From Myxococcota bacterium (GTDB lineage Bacteria > Myxococcota_A > UBA9160 > PR03): DNA of 17,644 bases. This document shows, one piece after another, positions 1-6,844 of this stretch (position 1 is its first letter; every line of letters begins with the position of its first letter). The translations under genes and the position numbers were made by a program. Location of the stretch: NCBI GenBank assembly GCA_025453505.1, contig JALOQG010000013.1, positions 1 through 17,644 of the forward strand. The letters are read 5' to 3'. Below the pieces are notes generated by a model that saw only the letters and a program-made list of their open reading frames with translations, was not told where the DNA came from and did not search any database.

Positions 1-1
1 G

Positions 2-316
2 GCGGTGCACGCTGCGGGCATCCTGTCCGCGACGACCGAGGCCGGAGCGGTGCGATCGCTGCTCGCGCGCAGCGCCGACACGTACGAAGCGGACGCCGCA
101 TCGCGCTGGTCGCTCGCGTCGATTCCGGAGGCGTACGCGAACGGAATGCAGAAGGGCGTCGTCGCGTTCGAACTCGCGATCGACCGGATCGAAGGCAAGC
201 GCAAGCTCTCGCAGAACAAGACGCCGGCCGATCGCGCCGGCGTCGTCGCGGCGCTGCGGTCGGGCGGCGACGCGGATGCGCGGGCGATCGCCGACGCGAT
301 GGAGGCGCTCGCATGA
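2..316 (+). CDS. PaiB-type FMN-binding split-barrel protein, C-terminal part (5' end outside window)
   Basis: This is the last ~104 codons of a gene that begins before the window; the frame is open to the left edge. The recognisable part is the C-terminal signature of the PaiB (FMN-binding negative transcriptional regulator) family: a 'KGVVAFELAIDRIEGKRKLSQNK' type segment, of which 'KRKLSQNKTPADRAGVVAAL' is the family hallmark, and an earlier 'AVHAAG' strand. Members bind FMN in a split barrel related to flavin reductases and PNP oxidases. Whether they act as regulators outside Bacillus is unclear. The stop overlaps the pdxT start (ATGA), so the two are translationally coupled. Family assignment is fairly secure; molecular role is not. 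A GTG at position 5 is inside the gene and not its start. Confidence 0.82.
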   Translation, partial: AVHAAGILSATTEAGAVRSLLARSADTYEADAASRWSLASIPEAYANGMQKGVVAFELAIDRIEGKRKLSQNKTPADRAGVVAALRSGGDADARAIADAMEALA

Positions 317-915
317 GGTCGCAGCCGCGTGTCGGCGTACTCGCGATCCAGGGCGACTTCGAGGCGCACGCACGCGCGCTGCGCCGCGTCGGCGCGGAAG
401 CGCTGCTGGTGCGCCGCGCGAAGGAGCTCGACGGTCTGGACGCGCTCATCCTGCCCGGCGGCGAGAGCACGACGATCTCGAAGGGCATGCAGCGGCTCGG
501 TCTCTACGAACCGTTGCGCAGCTTCGCGGAGTCGGGGCGGCCCGTGCTCGGCACCTGCGCGGGCGCGATCCTGATGGCGGCGCGCGTCGAGAACCACGGC
601 GTTCCGAGCCTCGCGCTCCTCGACGTCACGGCCGTGCGCAACGCCTACGGGACGCAGGTCGATTCGTTCGTGGCGACGGTGGATCCGGGCGCCGCTCCGG
701 GGCTCGAGGGCCTTCGCTGCGTCTTCATTCGCGCGCCGCAGCTCCGCGATCCGGGACCCGCCGTCGAGGTGCTGGCCCGCGTGGATGGCGCCCCCGTGCT
801 CGTCCGCCAGGGGAACCGCTTCGCAGCCACCTTCCACCCCGAGCTGACGGAGGACCCGCGCGTCCACGCCCTGCTCCTCGGGGAAGGCGACACGGCAGGT
901 CCGGCCCCGCGCTGA
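313..915 (+). CDS. pdxT: Pyridoxal 5'-phosphate synthase glutaminase subunit PdxT
   Basis: PdxT hydrolyses glutamine and channels ammonia to PdxS in the DXP-independent PLP pathway (cytosolic 12+12 complex). The 200-residue protein is full family length. Visible motifs are the N-terminal 'VGVLAIQGDFEAH', the 'LILPGGESTT' loop at about 45-54, the nucleophile in 'GTCAGAI' (Cys82), and the catalytic pair in 'FHPEL' (His175, Glu177). 'RAPQL' at about 140 corresponds to the conserved 'IRAP' segment. The start overlaps the preceding stop by four bases. pdxS, the usual partner directly upstream, is not in this window; a PaiB-like FMN protein occupies that slot. The last ~10 residues are a short non-conserved tail. 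Confidence 0.95.
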   Translation: MRSQPRVGVLAIQGDFEAHARALRRVGAEALLVRRAKELDGLDALILPGGESTTISKGMQRLGLYEPLRSFAESGRPVLGTCAGAILMAARVENHGVPSLALLDVTAVRNAYGTQVDSFVATVDPGAAPGLEGLRCVFIRAPQLRDPGPAVEVLARVDGAPVLVRQGNRFAATFHPELTEDPRVHALLLGEGDTAGPAPR

Positions 916-924
916 CGCCGGCGT

Positions 925-930
925 TAGAAT
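925..930 (+). promoter_or_regulatory. Candidate -10 box for aroG
   Basis: TAGAAT lies in the 42-base gap between pdxT and aroG, matching 5 of 6 bases of TATAAT, and would give a leader of about 20 bases containing the GAGGGA Shine-Dalgarno. No good -35 hexamer is visible at 16-18 bases upstream. The same ten bases TAGAATCGCG occur upstream of mrp on the other strand, which supports a promoter role. Confidence 0.4.
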
Positions 931-957
931 CGCGTTTGGAGCCGAGACGAGGGAAGC

Positions 958-2019
958 ATGATCTTCGAGACCGACGACCTGCGAATTGCCGGGCTTCGCC
1001 CGCTCATCCCGCCCGCGATCCTGATGGAAGAGCTGCCGATCGGGGAGAAGAGTTCCGAGACGGTGGCCCGCGGGCGCGAGCAGGTGCAGGCGATCCTGCG
1101 CGGCGAAGACGATCGCCTGATCGCGGTGGTCGGGCCGTGCTCGGTCCACGACCCCGAGGCCGGGCTCGACTACGCGCGCCGCCTGCGCGCGGCGGCCGAC
1201 CGGCTCGCGCGCGATCTGCTCGTCGTGATGCGCGTCTACTTCGAGAAGCCGCGCACGATCGTCGGGTGGAAGGGCCTGATCAACGACCCGCACCTCGACG
1301 AGAGCTTCAAGATCAACGAGGGGCTGCACAAGGCGCGGCGCTTCCTGCTCGACGTCGCCGAGATGGGCCTGCCCGCCGGCTCCGAGTTCCTCGACCCGAT
1401 CTCGCCGCAGTTCATCGCGGATCTCGTCTCGTGGGGCGCGATCGGCGCGCGCACGTCGGAGAGCCAGGTGCACCGCGAACTCGCGTCCGGCCTCTCGATG
1501 CCCGTCGGGTTCAAGAACGGCACGGAGGGCAGCGTCCAGATCGCGATCGATGCGATCCGCTCGGCGGCGCACCCGCACCAGTTCTTGTCGGTCACGAAGC
1601 AGGGCGTCGCGGCGATCGTCGAGACGCGCGGCAACCCGGACTGCCACCTGATCCTGCGCGGCGGCAATCGCGGCTCGAACTACGACCCGGCGACGCTGGC
1701 CGAGATCACGGCGGCGCTCGGCCGCGCCGGGCTGCCCGGTCGCGTCATCATCGACTGCTCGCACGCCAACAGCGGCAAGGATCCCGCGCGTCAGGGCGAC
1801 GTCGCGCGCGAGATCGCCGGGCAGGTCGCGGGCGGCAACCGGGCGATCGTGGGCGTCATGCTCGAGAGCTTCCTCGAGGAGGGGCGCCAGGACGTGAAGC
1901 CCGGGGCGCCGCTCGTATACGGCAAGAGCATCACGGACGCCTGCATGAGTTGGGATCGCACCGAGCCCGTCCTCGAGGCGCTCGCAGAGGGGACCCGGAC
2001 GCGCCGCGCCGCGGATTGA
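958..2019 (+). CDS. aroG: 3-deoxy-7-phosphoheptulonate (DAHP) synthase, class I alpha
   Basis: It catalyses PEP + erythrose 4-phosphate to DAHP, the first step of the shikimate pathway, in the cytosol. At 353 residues it has the normal length of E. coli AroF/G/H-type enzymes. Signatures in order are 'VGPCSVHDP' with metal ligand Cys61, 'EKPRTIVGWKGLINDP' (PEP/E4P site), 'GARTSESQVHRELASG', 'VGFKNGTEG', 'GNRGSNYD', 'IDCSHANSGKD' (His269), 'MLESFLEEG' (Glu303) and 'SITDACMSW' (Asp327), so the four metal ligands are present. The ATG is preceded by GAGGGA at good spacing. Which aromatic amino acid feeds back on it cannot be told from sequence by eye. It has its own candidate -10 and no pathway neighbour in the window. 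Confidence 0.96.
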   Translation: MIFETDDLRIAGLRPLIPPAILMEELPIGEKSSETVARGREQVQAILRGEDDRLIAVVGPCSVHDPEAGLDYARRLRAAADRLARDLLVVMRVYFEKPRTIVGWKGLINDPHLDESFKINEGLHKARRFLLDVAEMGLPAGSEFLDPISPQFIADLVSWGAIGARTSESQVHRELASGLSMPVGFKNGTEGSVQIAIDAIRSAAHPHQFLSVTKQGVAAIVETRGNPDCHLILRGGNRGSNYDPATLAEITAALGRAGLPGRVIIDCSHANSGKDPARQGDVAREIAGQVAGGNRAIVGVMLESFLEEGRQDVKPGAPLVYGKSITDACMSWDRTEPVLEALAEGTRTRRAAD

Positions 2020-2068
2020 GGCCGATCTCGGTCCTCGCGGCGGCCCCTTTCGGAGCGACCCGGGCGCG

Positions 2069-2077
2069 TGCTAGACA
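2069..2077 (+). promoter_or_regulatory. Candidate extended -10 (TGCTAGACA) for the rpsF-rplI unit
   Basis: In the 169-base gap between aroG and rpsF, a TG-C-TAGACA element resembles an extended -10. A weak -35-like TTCGGA sits 17 bases upstream. The predicted transcript would have a leader of roughly 105 bases containing the inverted repeat annotated next. This is a by-eye call only. Confidence 0.3.
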
Positions 2078-2120
2078 CCGCCTCCACTTCATCAACCACC
2101 TCGGTTCCCGGTCCGCGACT

Positions 2121-2163
2121 CAGGCCCGCTGAGCGCGATCCACGACGCGGGAGCCCGGGCCTG
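2121..2163 (+). promoter_or_regulatory. Structured leader upstream of rpsF (inverted repeat)
   Basis: CAGGCCCG (2121-2128) and CGGGCCTG (2156-2163) form a perfect 8-bp stem. The 27-base loop contains CGCG segments that could pair again. It lies 26 bases upstream of the rpsF start and just before the AGGAGG (2179-2184). In many bacteria rpsF transcripts carry an S6:S18-binding leader for autoregulation. I cannot show that this stem matches that motif, so the role is inference. The rest of the 2020-2188 gap holds no gene that I can support. Confidence 0.35.
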
Positions 2164-2188
2164 CGAGGCCTGTCCACGAGGAGGACCC

Positions 2189-2746
2189 GTGCGGGAATTC
2201 GACACGACTTTCATCGTCCAGCCCGAGATCTCGGAGGAAGGCCGCGAGGCCCTCGTGCTCCGCCTGCGCGGCGTGCTCGAGCGCGCGGGTGCGCGGCCGC
2301 TCGAGGTGGACGACATGGGCAAGAAGAAGCTCGCCTACGAGATCAAGAAGTTCCAGAAGGGCCACTACCTCTCGCTCTTCTATCTCGACACGGGCAAGGC
2401 CGTCGCGGAGCTCGAGCGCGCGCTGCGCCTCGACGAGTCCATCCTGCGCTTCCTCACGGTGCGCCAGAAGGAGGACGTCGAGGACGTCGAGGCACGCCAG
2501 GCGCGGTCGGTCGATCTCGAGAAGACGCGCAAGGAGCGCGCGGCCGAACGCGCCGTGCGCGAGGCCGAAGAGCGCGCGGCCCGCGAGGCGGCTCGCGCTG
2601 CCGGCGAGAACGTGGAAGAGCCGTCGGACGACGACGACGACGACGAGCCGGTGTTCGATCGCGACCGCGATCGCGACGACCGGGATCGTGATCGCCGCCG
2701 CCGCGACGACGACGATGACGACGACCGCGGGCCCTCGGGGGACTGA
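2189..2746 (+). CDS. rpsF: Ribosomal protein bS6 with long acidic/arginine C-terminal extension
   Basis: The first ~95 residues are a normal S6 ferredoxin-like fold: 'REFDTTFIVQPEIS', 'DMGKKKLAYEIKKFQKGHYLSLFYL', 'LRLDESILRFLTVRQ'. S6 sits on the 30S platform next to S18. The GTG start is fixed by AGGAGG eight bases upstream and by homology. Beyond the core the protein runs another ~90 residues: a charged helix-prone stretch rich in Glu/Arg/Ala (about 100-140), then runs of six and seven Asp flanking an alternating Asp-Arg block. Typical S6 proteins are 95-140 residues, so 185 is long. rplI follows after 6 bases; rpsR, which normally comes between them, is missing. The tail is in frame and the downstream gene is intact, so I do not read it as a frameshift. 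Confidence 0.93.
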   Translation: MREFDTTFIVQPEISEEGREALVLRLRGVLERAGARPLEVDDMGKKKLAYEIKKFQKGHYLSLFYLDTGKAVAELERALRLDESILRFLTVRQKEDVEDVEARQARSVDLEKTRKERAAERAVREAEERAAREAARAAGENVEEPSDDDDDDEPVFDRDRDRDDRDRDRRRRDDDDDDDRGPSGD

Positions 2747-2752
2747 GCAAAG

Positions 2753-3208
2753 ATGCGCAACGTACAGGTCATCCTACGCGAAGACGTGGCATCGCTCGGC
2801 CACGCCGGCGACCTCGTCAACGTGAAGCCGGGCTTCGCGCGGAACTTCCTGATCCCGCAGGGCAAGGCCATCGTCGCGACCGAGGCGAGCAAGCGCGAAC
2901 TCGCGCACCAGCAGCGCGTGATCGCCGAGCGGGTGCGGCGCGAGGTCGAGCTGCTCGAGGCCGAGCGCAAGAAGATCGACGGCGTCGTGATCGAGATCAC
3001 GGCGCAGGCCGGTGAAGAGGGCAAGCTCTTCGGATCCGTCACCGTCGTGCAGATCGCCGAGAAGCTCGCAGAACGCGGTCTCGAAGTGGATCGCCGCCGC
3101 ATCGATCTCGCCGATCCGATCAAGGATCTCGGCGAGCACGACGTGGTCGTGCGACTGCATCACCAGGTCACCGCGACGGTCAAGGTGAAAGTCGTAGCCG
3201 CCGGCTGA
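2753..3208 (+). CDS. rplI: Ribosomal protein bL9
   Basis: bL9 binds 23S rRNA near the L1 stalk with its N-terminal domain and extends outward through a long connecting helix. This 151-residue protein has the diagnostic N-terminus 'VILREDVASLGHAGDLVNVKPGFARNFLIP' (about 6-35), a charged helix ('ELAHQQRVIAERVRREVELLEAERKK') and a C-terminal domain with 'GKLFGSVTVVQIAEKL'. Family length is about 148-150. A GGGGA lies upstream of the ATG, inside the last codons of rpsF, six bases separating the two genes; this suggests co-translation. No anomaly beyond the missing rpsR upstream. Confidence 0.97.
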   Translation: MRNVQVILREDVASLGHAGDLVNVKPGFARNFLIPQGKAIVATEASKRELAHQQRVIAERVRREVELLEAERKKIDGVVIEITAQAGEEGKLFGSVTVVQIAEKLAERGLEVDRRRIDLADPIKDLGEHDVVVRLHHQVTATVKVKVVAAG

Positions 3209-3235
3209 TTTTCTCCTCCAGCACCGTCGCTTCTC

Positions 3236-3260
3236 TGGTATTCATCGGAGATCCGATACA
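3236..3260 (+). promoter_or_regulatory. Candidate dnaB promoter with small palindrome
   Basis: The 69-base gap before dnaB is locally AT-richer. TGGTATTCA (3236-3244) resembles an extended -10. Directly after it is a palindrome ATCGGA-GA-TCCGAT (3244-3257) that could be an operator; its right half overlaps a second -10-like GATACA (3255-3260). No convincing -35 is present. The strong AAGGAGG at 3266-3272 is the dnaB ribosome-binding site. Confidence 0.3.
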
Positions 3261-3277
3261 GGTCGAAGGAGGGAACG

Positions 3278-4759
3278 GTGGCGCGGGGGGCGCGGACCGA
3301 CGATCGACGCCGCGGCGACCGCAGCGGCGCGGAGCGCACGCATCCGAGCGGGCGCGTTCCGCCGCACGACATCGAGGCGGAGAAGGCCGTCCTGTCGGCG
3401 CTCCTGCTCGACAACGCCGCCATCCACGCGGTGTATACCGAGCTCAAGGCCGACGACTTCTATCATCCCGTCCATCACCAGATCTACGCGGCGATGCTCG
3501 CGCTCACGCAGGAGAACCAGCCGGTCGACCTGCACACGCTGGCCAACTGGCTGAACATCCAGAAGCAGCTCGACGCCGTCGGCGGCCCCGTCTTCCTCGC
3601 CGAGCTCTCCGACTACGAAGCGACCTCCGCGAACGTCGTCCACCACGCGCGCATCGTGCGCGACAAGTCGGTCAAGCGGCGGCTGATCGCGACCGCCACC
3701 GAGATCGTCGAGCTCGGCTTCGATGAGAGCGACGACGCCGGCCGCCTGCTCGACCAGGCCGAGTCGCGCATCTTCGAGATCTCGACCGACCAGGCGCGCG
3801 AGAGCTTTCGCCCGCTGCACGCCGAGATGCAGCGCACCTTCGACTACGTCGACGCGATCATGGGCCGCGGCGGCGAGCTCACCGGCGTGCCGACCGGCTT
3901 CAAGGAACTGAACGACAAGACCGGCGGCCTGCAACGCGGCGACCTGATCATCATCGCGGCGCGCCCTTCGATGGGAAAGACCGCGCTCGCGCTCAACATC
4001 GCGCGCAACGCCGCGGTGCTGCACGACAAGAAGGTCGCGGTGTTCTCGCTCGAAATGACCGCGCAGGCGCTCGTCATCCGCCTGCTCTCCGCCGAGGCGG
4101 AGGTCGATCAGTCGAAGTTCCGCACCGGCTACATCACGAGCCACGAATACAAGAAGCTGCAGGACGCGGCGGGCCGGCTCTCGCAGGCGGATCTCTGGAT
4201 CGACGACTCGGGCGTCGTCACGGTGCTCGAGATGCGCGCCAAGTGCCGCCGCTTGAAGGCCGAGAAGGGCCTCGACCTCGTCCTGATCGACTACCTCCAG
4301 CTCGCGCACGGCGACTCGCGTACCGAGCGCCGCGAGCAGGAGATCTCCGAGATCAGCCGCGGCCTCAAGGCGCTCGCCAAGGAGCTCGACCTCCCGGTGA
4401 TCGCGCTCTCGCAGCTCAACCGCGGTCCCGAGAATCGGCCCGGCAAGGACAAGCGGCCGATGCTCGCCGACCTGCGCGAATCGGGCGCGATCGAGCAGGA
4501 CGCGGATCTCATCGCGTTCATCTATCGCGACGAGTTCTACAACCGCGACGATCCGAACAACCAGGGACTCGCGGAGCTGATCATCTCGAAGCAGCGCAAC
4601 GGGCCGACCGGCACGATCAACCTCACCTTCCAGCATCGCTTCGCCAAGTTCCTCGATCGCTCGAGCGGCTACGACGACGCGGGCGGTCCGCCGGCCGGCG
4701 GCGCCGGCTTCGTCCCGCCCGAAGGCGGCGACTTCGGCGCCGGCTCCGACGTCTTCTGA
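3278..4759 (+). CDS. dnaB: Replicative DNA helicase DnaB
   Basis: DnaB is the hexameric 5'-3' helicase that drives the replication fork and binds primase through its N-terminal domain. The N-domain begins at 'PPHDIEAEKAVLSALLLDN' (about residue 28). The RecA-like C-domain shows 'GVPTGFKELNDKTGGLQRGDLIIIAARPSMGKT' with Walker A Lys234-Thr235, Walker B 'LVLIDYLQL' (Asp338), the 'ALAKELDLPVIALSQLNR' region and 'LRESGAIEQDAD'. At 493 residues it is slightly long because of an Arg-rich N-terminus and a Gly-rich tail ending in 'GSDVF'. No intein is present. GTG was chosen because AAGGAGG lies 5 bases upstream. The rpsF-rplI-dnaB order is a classical bacterial arrangement. The stop overlaps the next start by one base (TGATG). 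Confidence 0.97.
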   Translation: MARGARTDDRRRGDRSGAERTHPSGRVPPHDIEAEKAVLSALLLDNAAIHAVYTELKADDFYHPVHHQIYAAMLALTQENQPVDLHTLANWLNIQKQLDAVGGPVFLAELSDYEATSANVVHHARIVRDKSVKRRLIATATEIVELGFDESDDAGRLLDQAESRIFEISTDQARESFRPLHAEMQRTFDYVDAIMGRGGELTGVPTGFKELNDKTGGLQRGDLIIIAARPSMGKTALALNIARNAAVLHDKKVAVFSLEMTAQALVIRLLSAEAEVDQSKFRTGYITSHEYKKLQDAAGRLSQADLWIDDSGVVTVLEMRAKCRRLKAEKGLDLVLIDYLQLAHGDSRTERREQEISEISRGLKALAKELDLPVIALSQLNRGPENRPGKDKRPMLADLRESGAIEQDADLIAFIYRDEFYNRDDPNNQGLAELIISKQRNGPTGTINLTFQHRFAKFLDRSSGYDDAGGPPAGGAGFVPPEGGDFGAGSDVF

Positions 4760-5664
4760 TGCCCAGGCTGCGCAAGCCGCGGGCGCTGCCGCGGGGCGGC
4801 ACGATCGGGCTCGCGGCGCCGGCCAGCGCGCTCGACATGGAGCGCGTCGCGATCGGCGAGAAACGCTGGCGCGAGGCCGGTTTCGGCGTCGTGTACCGCG
4901 ACGACATCGGCGCGAAGCACCGCTATCTCGCCGGCGACGACGCGCGGCGCGCGGCCGAGCTGCACGAGCTCTGGTCGGATCCGCGCGTGGACGCGATCGT
5001 GTGCGCGCGCGGCGGCTGGGGCTGTCATCGCATCATGGACCGCCTCGATCCGGATCTCGTGCGCAGCGCCGCGAAGCCGCTGCTCGGCTACAGCGACGTG
5101 ACCACGCTGCTGCTCTGGCAGCGCCGCGCCGTGCGGCTCGTCGGCTTCCACGGGCCGATGCTCGAGCGCGCGCTCGGCGACGACGAGTTCGATGCCGTCG
5201 TCGAGATGTTGACCGGCACCGAGCGGCTGCCGGTCGTGCGACCGGGCAGCGAAGGCGGCGGCGGCAGCGCCGAGGGCGCGCTGGTCGGCGGCTCGCTGAC
5301 GCTCGTCGCGGCGTCGCTCGGCACGCCGTGGGAGATCGACGCGCGCGGCGCGATCCTGCTCTTCGAGGACGTCGGCGAGCGACCGTATCGCGTCGACCGG
5401 CTGCTCGAACAGCTCCGCTGCGCGGGCGTCTTCGAACGCGTCGCAGGGCTCGGCTTCGGGCGCTTCGAGCGCTGCGACGAGGCCGACGCGTCGATCACGG
5501 CGGCCGAGATCCTGCGCGAGTGCGCCGAGCGCGCCGGCGTGCCGTGGGTCGCCGGATTGCCCTTCGGGCACGGCGCGCCCAATCTGATCTGGCCCTTCGG
5601 CGTGCGCGCGCACCTCGACGGCGATCGGGCCACGCTGCAAATTCTCGAACGGGGAGTCGCCTGA
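4759..5664 (+). CDS. ldcA: LD-carboxypeptidase (muramoyltetrapeptide carboxypeptidase, peptidase family S66)
   Basis: LdcA removes the terminal D-Ala from recycled murein tetrapeptides in the cytosol, giving the tripeptide that Mpl uses. The 301-residue protein shows the S66 triad: nucleophile Ser112 in 'LLGYSDVT', Glu203 in 'LLFEDVGERPYRVDRLL' and His271 in 'PFGHGAPN'; the family triad in Pseudomonas LdcA is Ser115/Glu217/His285. 'CARGGWGCHRIMDRLD' (about 80-95) and 'GFHGPML' are further family motifs. The ATG at the dnaB stop gives the family N-terminus ('GGTIGLAAPAS'); longer in-frame extensions into dnaB are coincidental. No signal peptide, consistent with a cytosolic recycling enzyme. 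Its co-location with mpl strengthens the recycling role. Confidence 0.93.
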   Translation: MPRLRKPRALPRGGTIGLAAPASALDMERVAIGEKRWREAGFGVVYRDDIGAKHRYLAGDDARRAAELHELWSDPRVDAIVCARGGWGCHRIMDRLDPDLVRSAAKPLLGYSDVTTLLLWQRRAVRLVGFHGPMLERALGDDEFDAVVEMLTGTERLPVVRPGSEGGGGSAEGALVGGSLTLVAASLGTPWEIDARGAILLFEDVGERPYRVDRLLEQLRCAGVFERVAGLGFGRFERCDEADASITAAEILRECAERAGVPWVAGLPFGHGAPNLIWPFGVRAHLDGDRATLQILERGVA

Positions 5665-5670
5665 GCCGCC

Positions 5671-6828
5671 ATGAAGCACGCGCTGATCCAGAGAAAGCTC
5701 GCGCGCGTCGATCGCGCCCTCGACCAGGCGATCGCGAAGTCCCAGATCCCCGGCGCCGTGGTGCTGGCGCGCATGCCGCACGACGGCGAACTCATCGAGC
5801 ACGAATCCGTGCGCGGGGTCGCGGTGCACAAGCCCGAGCGCATCGCGATGGCCCGCGACACGATCTTCGATCTCGCTTCGCTGACCAAGCCGATCGCGAC
5901 CGCGACGTCGCTCCTGCTGCTCGTCGCCGAGGGACGCGTCGATCTCGACGATCCCGTCGCCAAGGTGCTGCCCGCGTTCGGCGAGCGCGGCAAGGAAGGC
6001 GTCACGATCCGGCACCTGCTGACGCACACGTCGGGCTTGAAGCCGTGGCGTCCGTTCCACGAGGCGCTGCTCGAGCGCGAGCGCAAGAAGGGCGAGCGGC
6101 TGCTCTGCACGCCGGCGGCGCGCGAAGCGGTGCTCGAGCGCATCTGCCGCTCCTCGCTCGTGCACGATCCGGGCGAAGCGGCCGTCTACGGCGATCTCGA
6201 CTTCATCCTGCTCGGCGCGGTCGTCGAGGAAATCGCGGGCCAGCCGCTCGACGTCTTCGCGGCGGAGCGCATCTTCGCGCCGCTCGGCATGCGCGACACG
6301 CGCTTCATCCGCCTCGGGGACGCCGCTCCCGAGCTGTCCGACGCCGAGCGGCGTCGCTTCGCCGCGACCGAGAACTGCCCGTGGCGCGGTCGCGTGCTCT
6401 GGGGCGAGGTGCACGACCCGAACGCCTGGGCGATGGGCGGCGTCGCGGGGCACGCGGGCCTCTTCGCGACCGCCGACGAGGTGATGCGCTTCGCGACGAC
6501 GGTGCTCGACGTGTGGCACGGCCGCAGCGACCTGCTCCCGCAGGAATGGCTGCGCCGCTTCCTGACCAAGAACGACGCGCCCGAGAACACCACGTGGGCG
6601 CTCGGCTGGGACACGCCGACGCCCGGCGCGTCGTCCGCCGGCCAGCACTTCTCGCCCACCAGCGTCGGGCACCTCGGCTTCACCGGCACGTCGCTGTGGA
6701 TCGACCTCGAGCGCGAAGCCGTCGTCGTGATGCTCACCAACCGCGTGCACCTCGTCGCCAAGCGTTCGAAGTTCGAGCTGCGCGCCGTCGTGCACGATCT
6801 GGTGATGGAGTCGTTCCTCGCCGCGTGA
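5671..6828 (+). CDS. Beta-lactamase-fold serine hydrolase (class C / EstB-like, peptidase S12 type)
   Basis: A 385-residue member of the beta-lactamase/PBP-like serine hydrolase superfamily. The catalytic S-x-x-K is Ser70-Leu-Thr-Lys73 within 'DLASLTKPIATA'. The second motif is Tyr173-Gly-Asp175 ('VYGDLDFILLG'), replacing the usual Y-x-N. The third is 'GHLGFTGTS' (His334), replacing K-T-G. This pattern is typical of esterases, D-aminopeptidases and uncharacterised S12 hydrolases and not of true beta-lactamases. No N-terminal signal peptide is visible ('MKHALIQRKLARVDRAL'), so it is probably cytosolic, unlike most PBPs. It lies 6 bases after ldcA in the recycling operon, which suggests a peptide, amide or ester substrate derived from muropeptides; that is inference. 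Confidence 0.88.
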   Translation: MKHALIQRKLARVDRALDQAIAKSQIPGAVVLARMPHDGELIEHESVRGVAVHKPERIAMARDTIFDLASLTKPIATATSLLLLVAEGRVDLDDPVAKVLPAFGERGKEGVTIRHLLTHTSGLKPWRPFHEALLERERKKGERLLCTPAAREAVLERICRSSLVHDPGEAAVYGDLDFILLGAVVEEIAGQPLDVFAAERIFAPLGMRDTRFIRLGDAAPELSDAERRRFAATENCPWRGRVLWGEVHDPNAWAMGGVAGHAGLFATADEVMRFATTVLDVWHGRSDLLPQEWLRRFLTKNDAPENTTWALGWDTPTPGASSAGQHFSPTSVGHLGFTGTSLWIDLEREAVVVMLTNRVHLVAKRSKFELRAVVHDLVMESFLAA

Positions 6829-6844
6829 CGGAGTTCGCAACGGC

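Noticed and set aside
276..2132. + strand open frame of 618 codons across pdxT and aroG
   Set aside because: Extremely Arg-rich, out of frame with two well-supported enzymes.
2620..2743. Asp/Arg run in rpsF taken as a frameshift or assembly artefact
   Set aside because: The frame stays open and closes 6 bases before an intact rplI; the codons are mixed (GAC, GAT, CGC, CGT), which argues against a simple slippage repeat.
5671..6828. Reading the serine hydrolase as an antibiotic-resistance beta-lactamase
   Set aside because: No signal peptide, Y-G-D in place of Y-x-N and H-x-G in place of K-T-G; it fits the broad S12/EstB-like group better.
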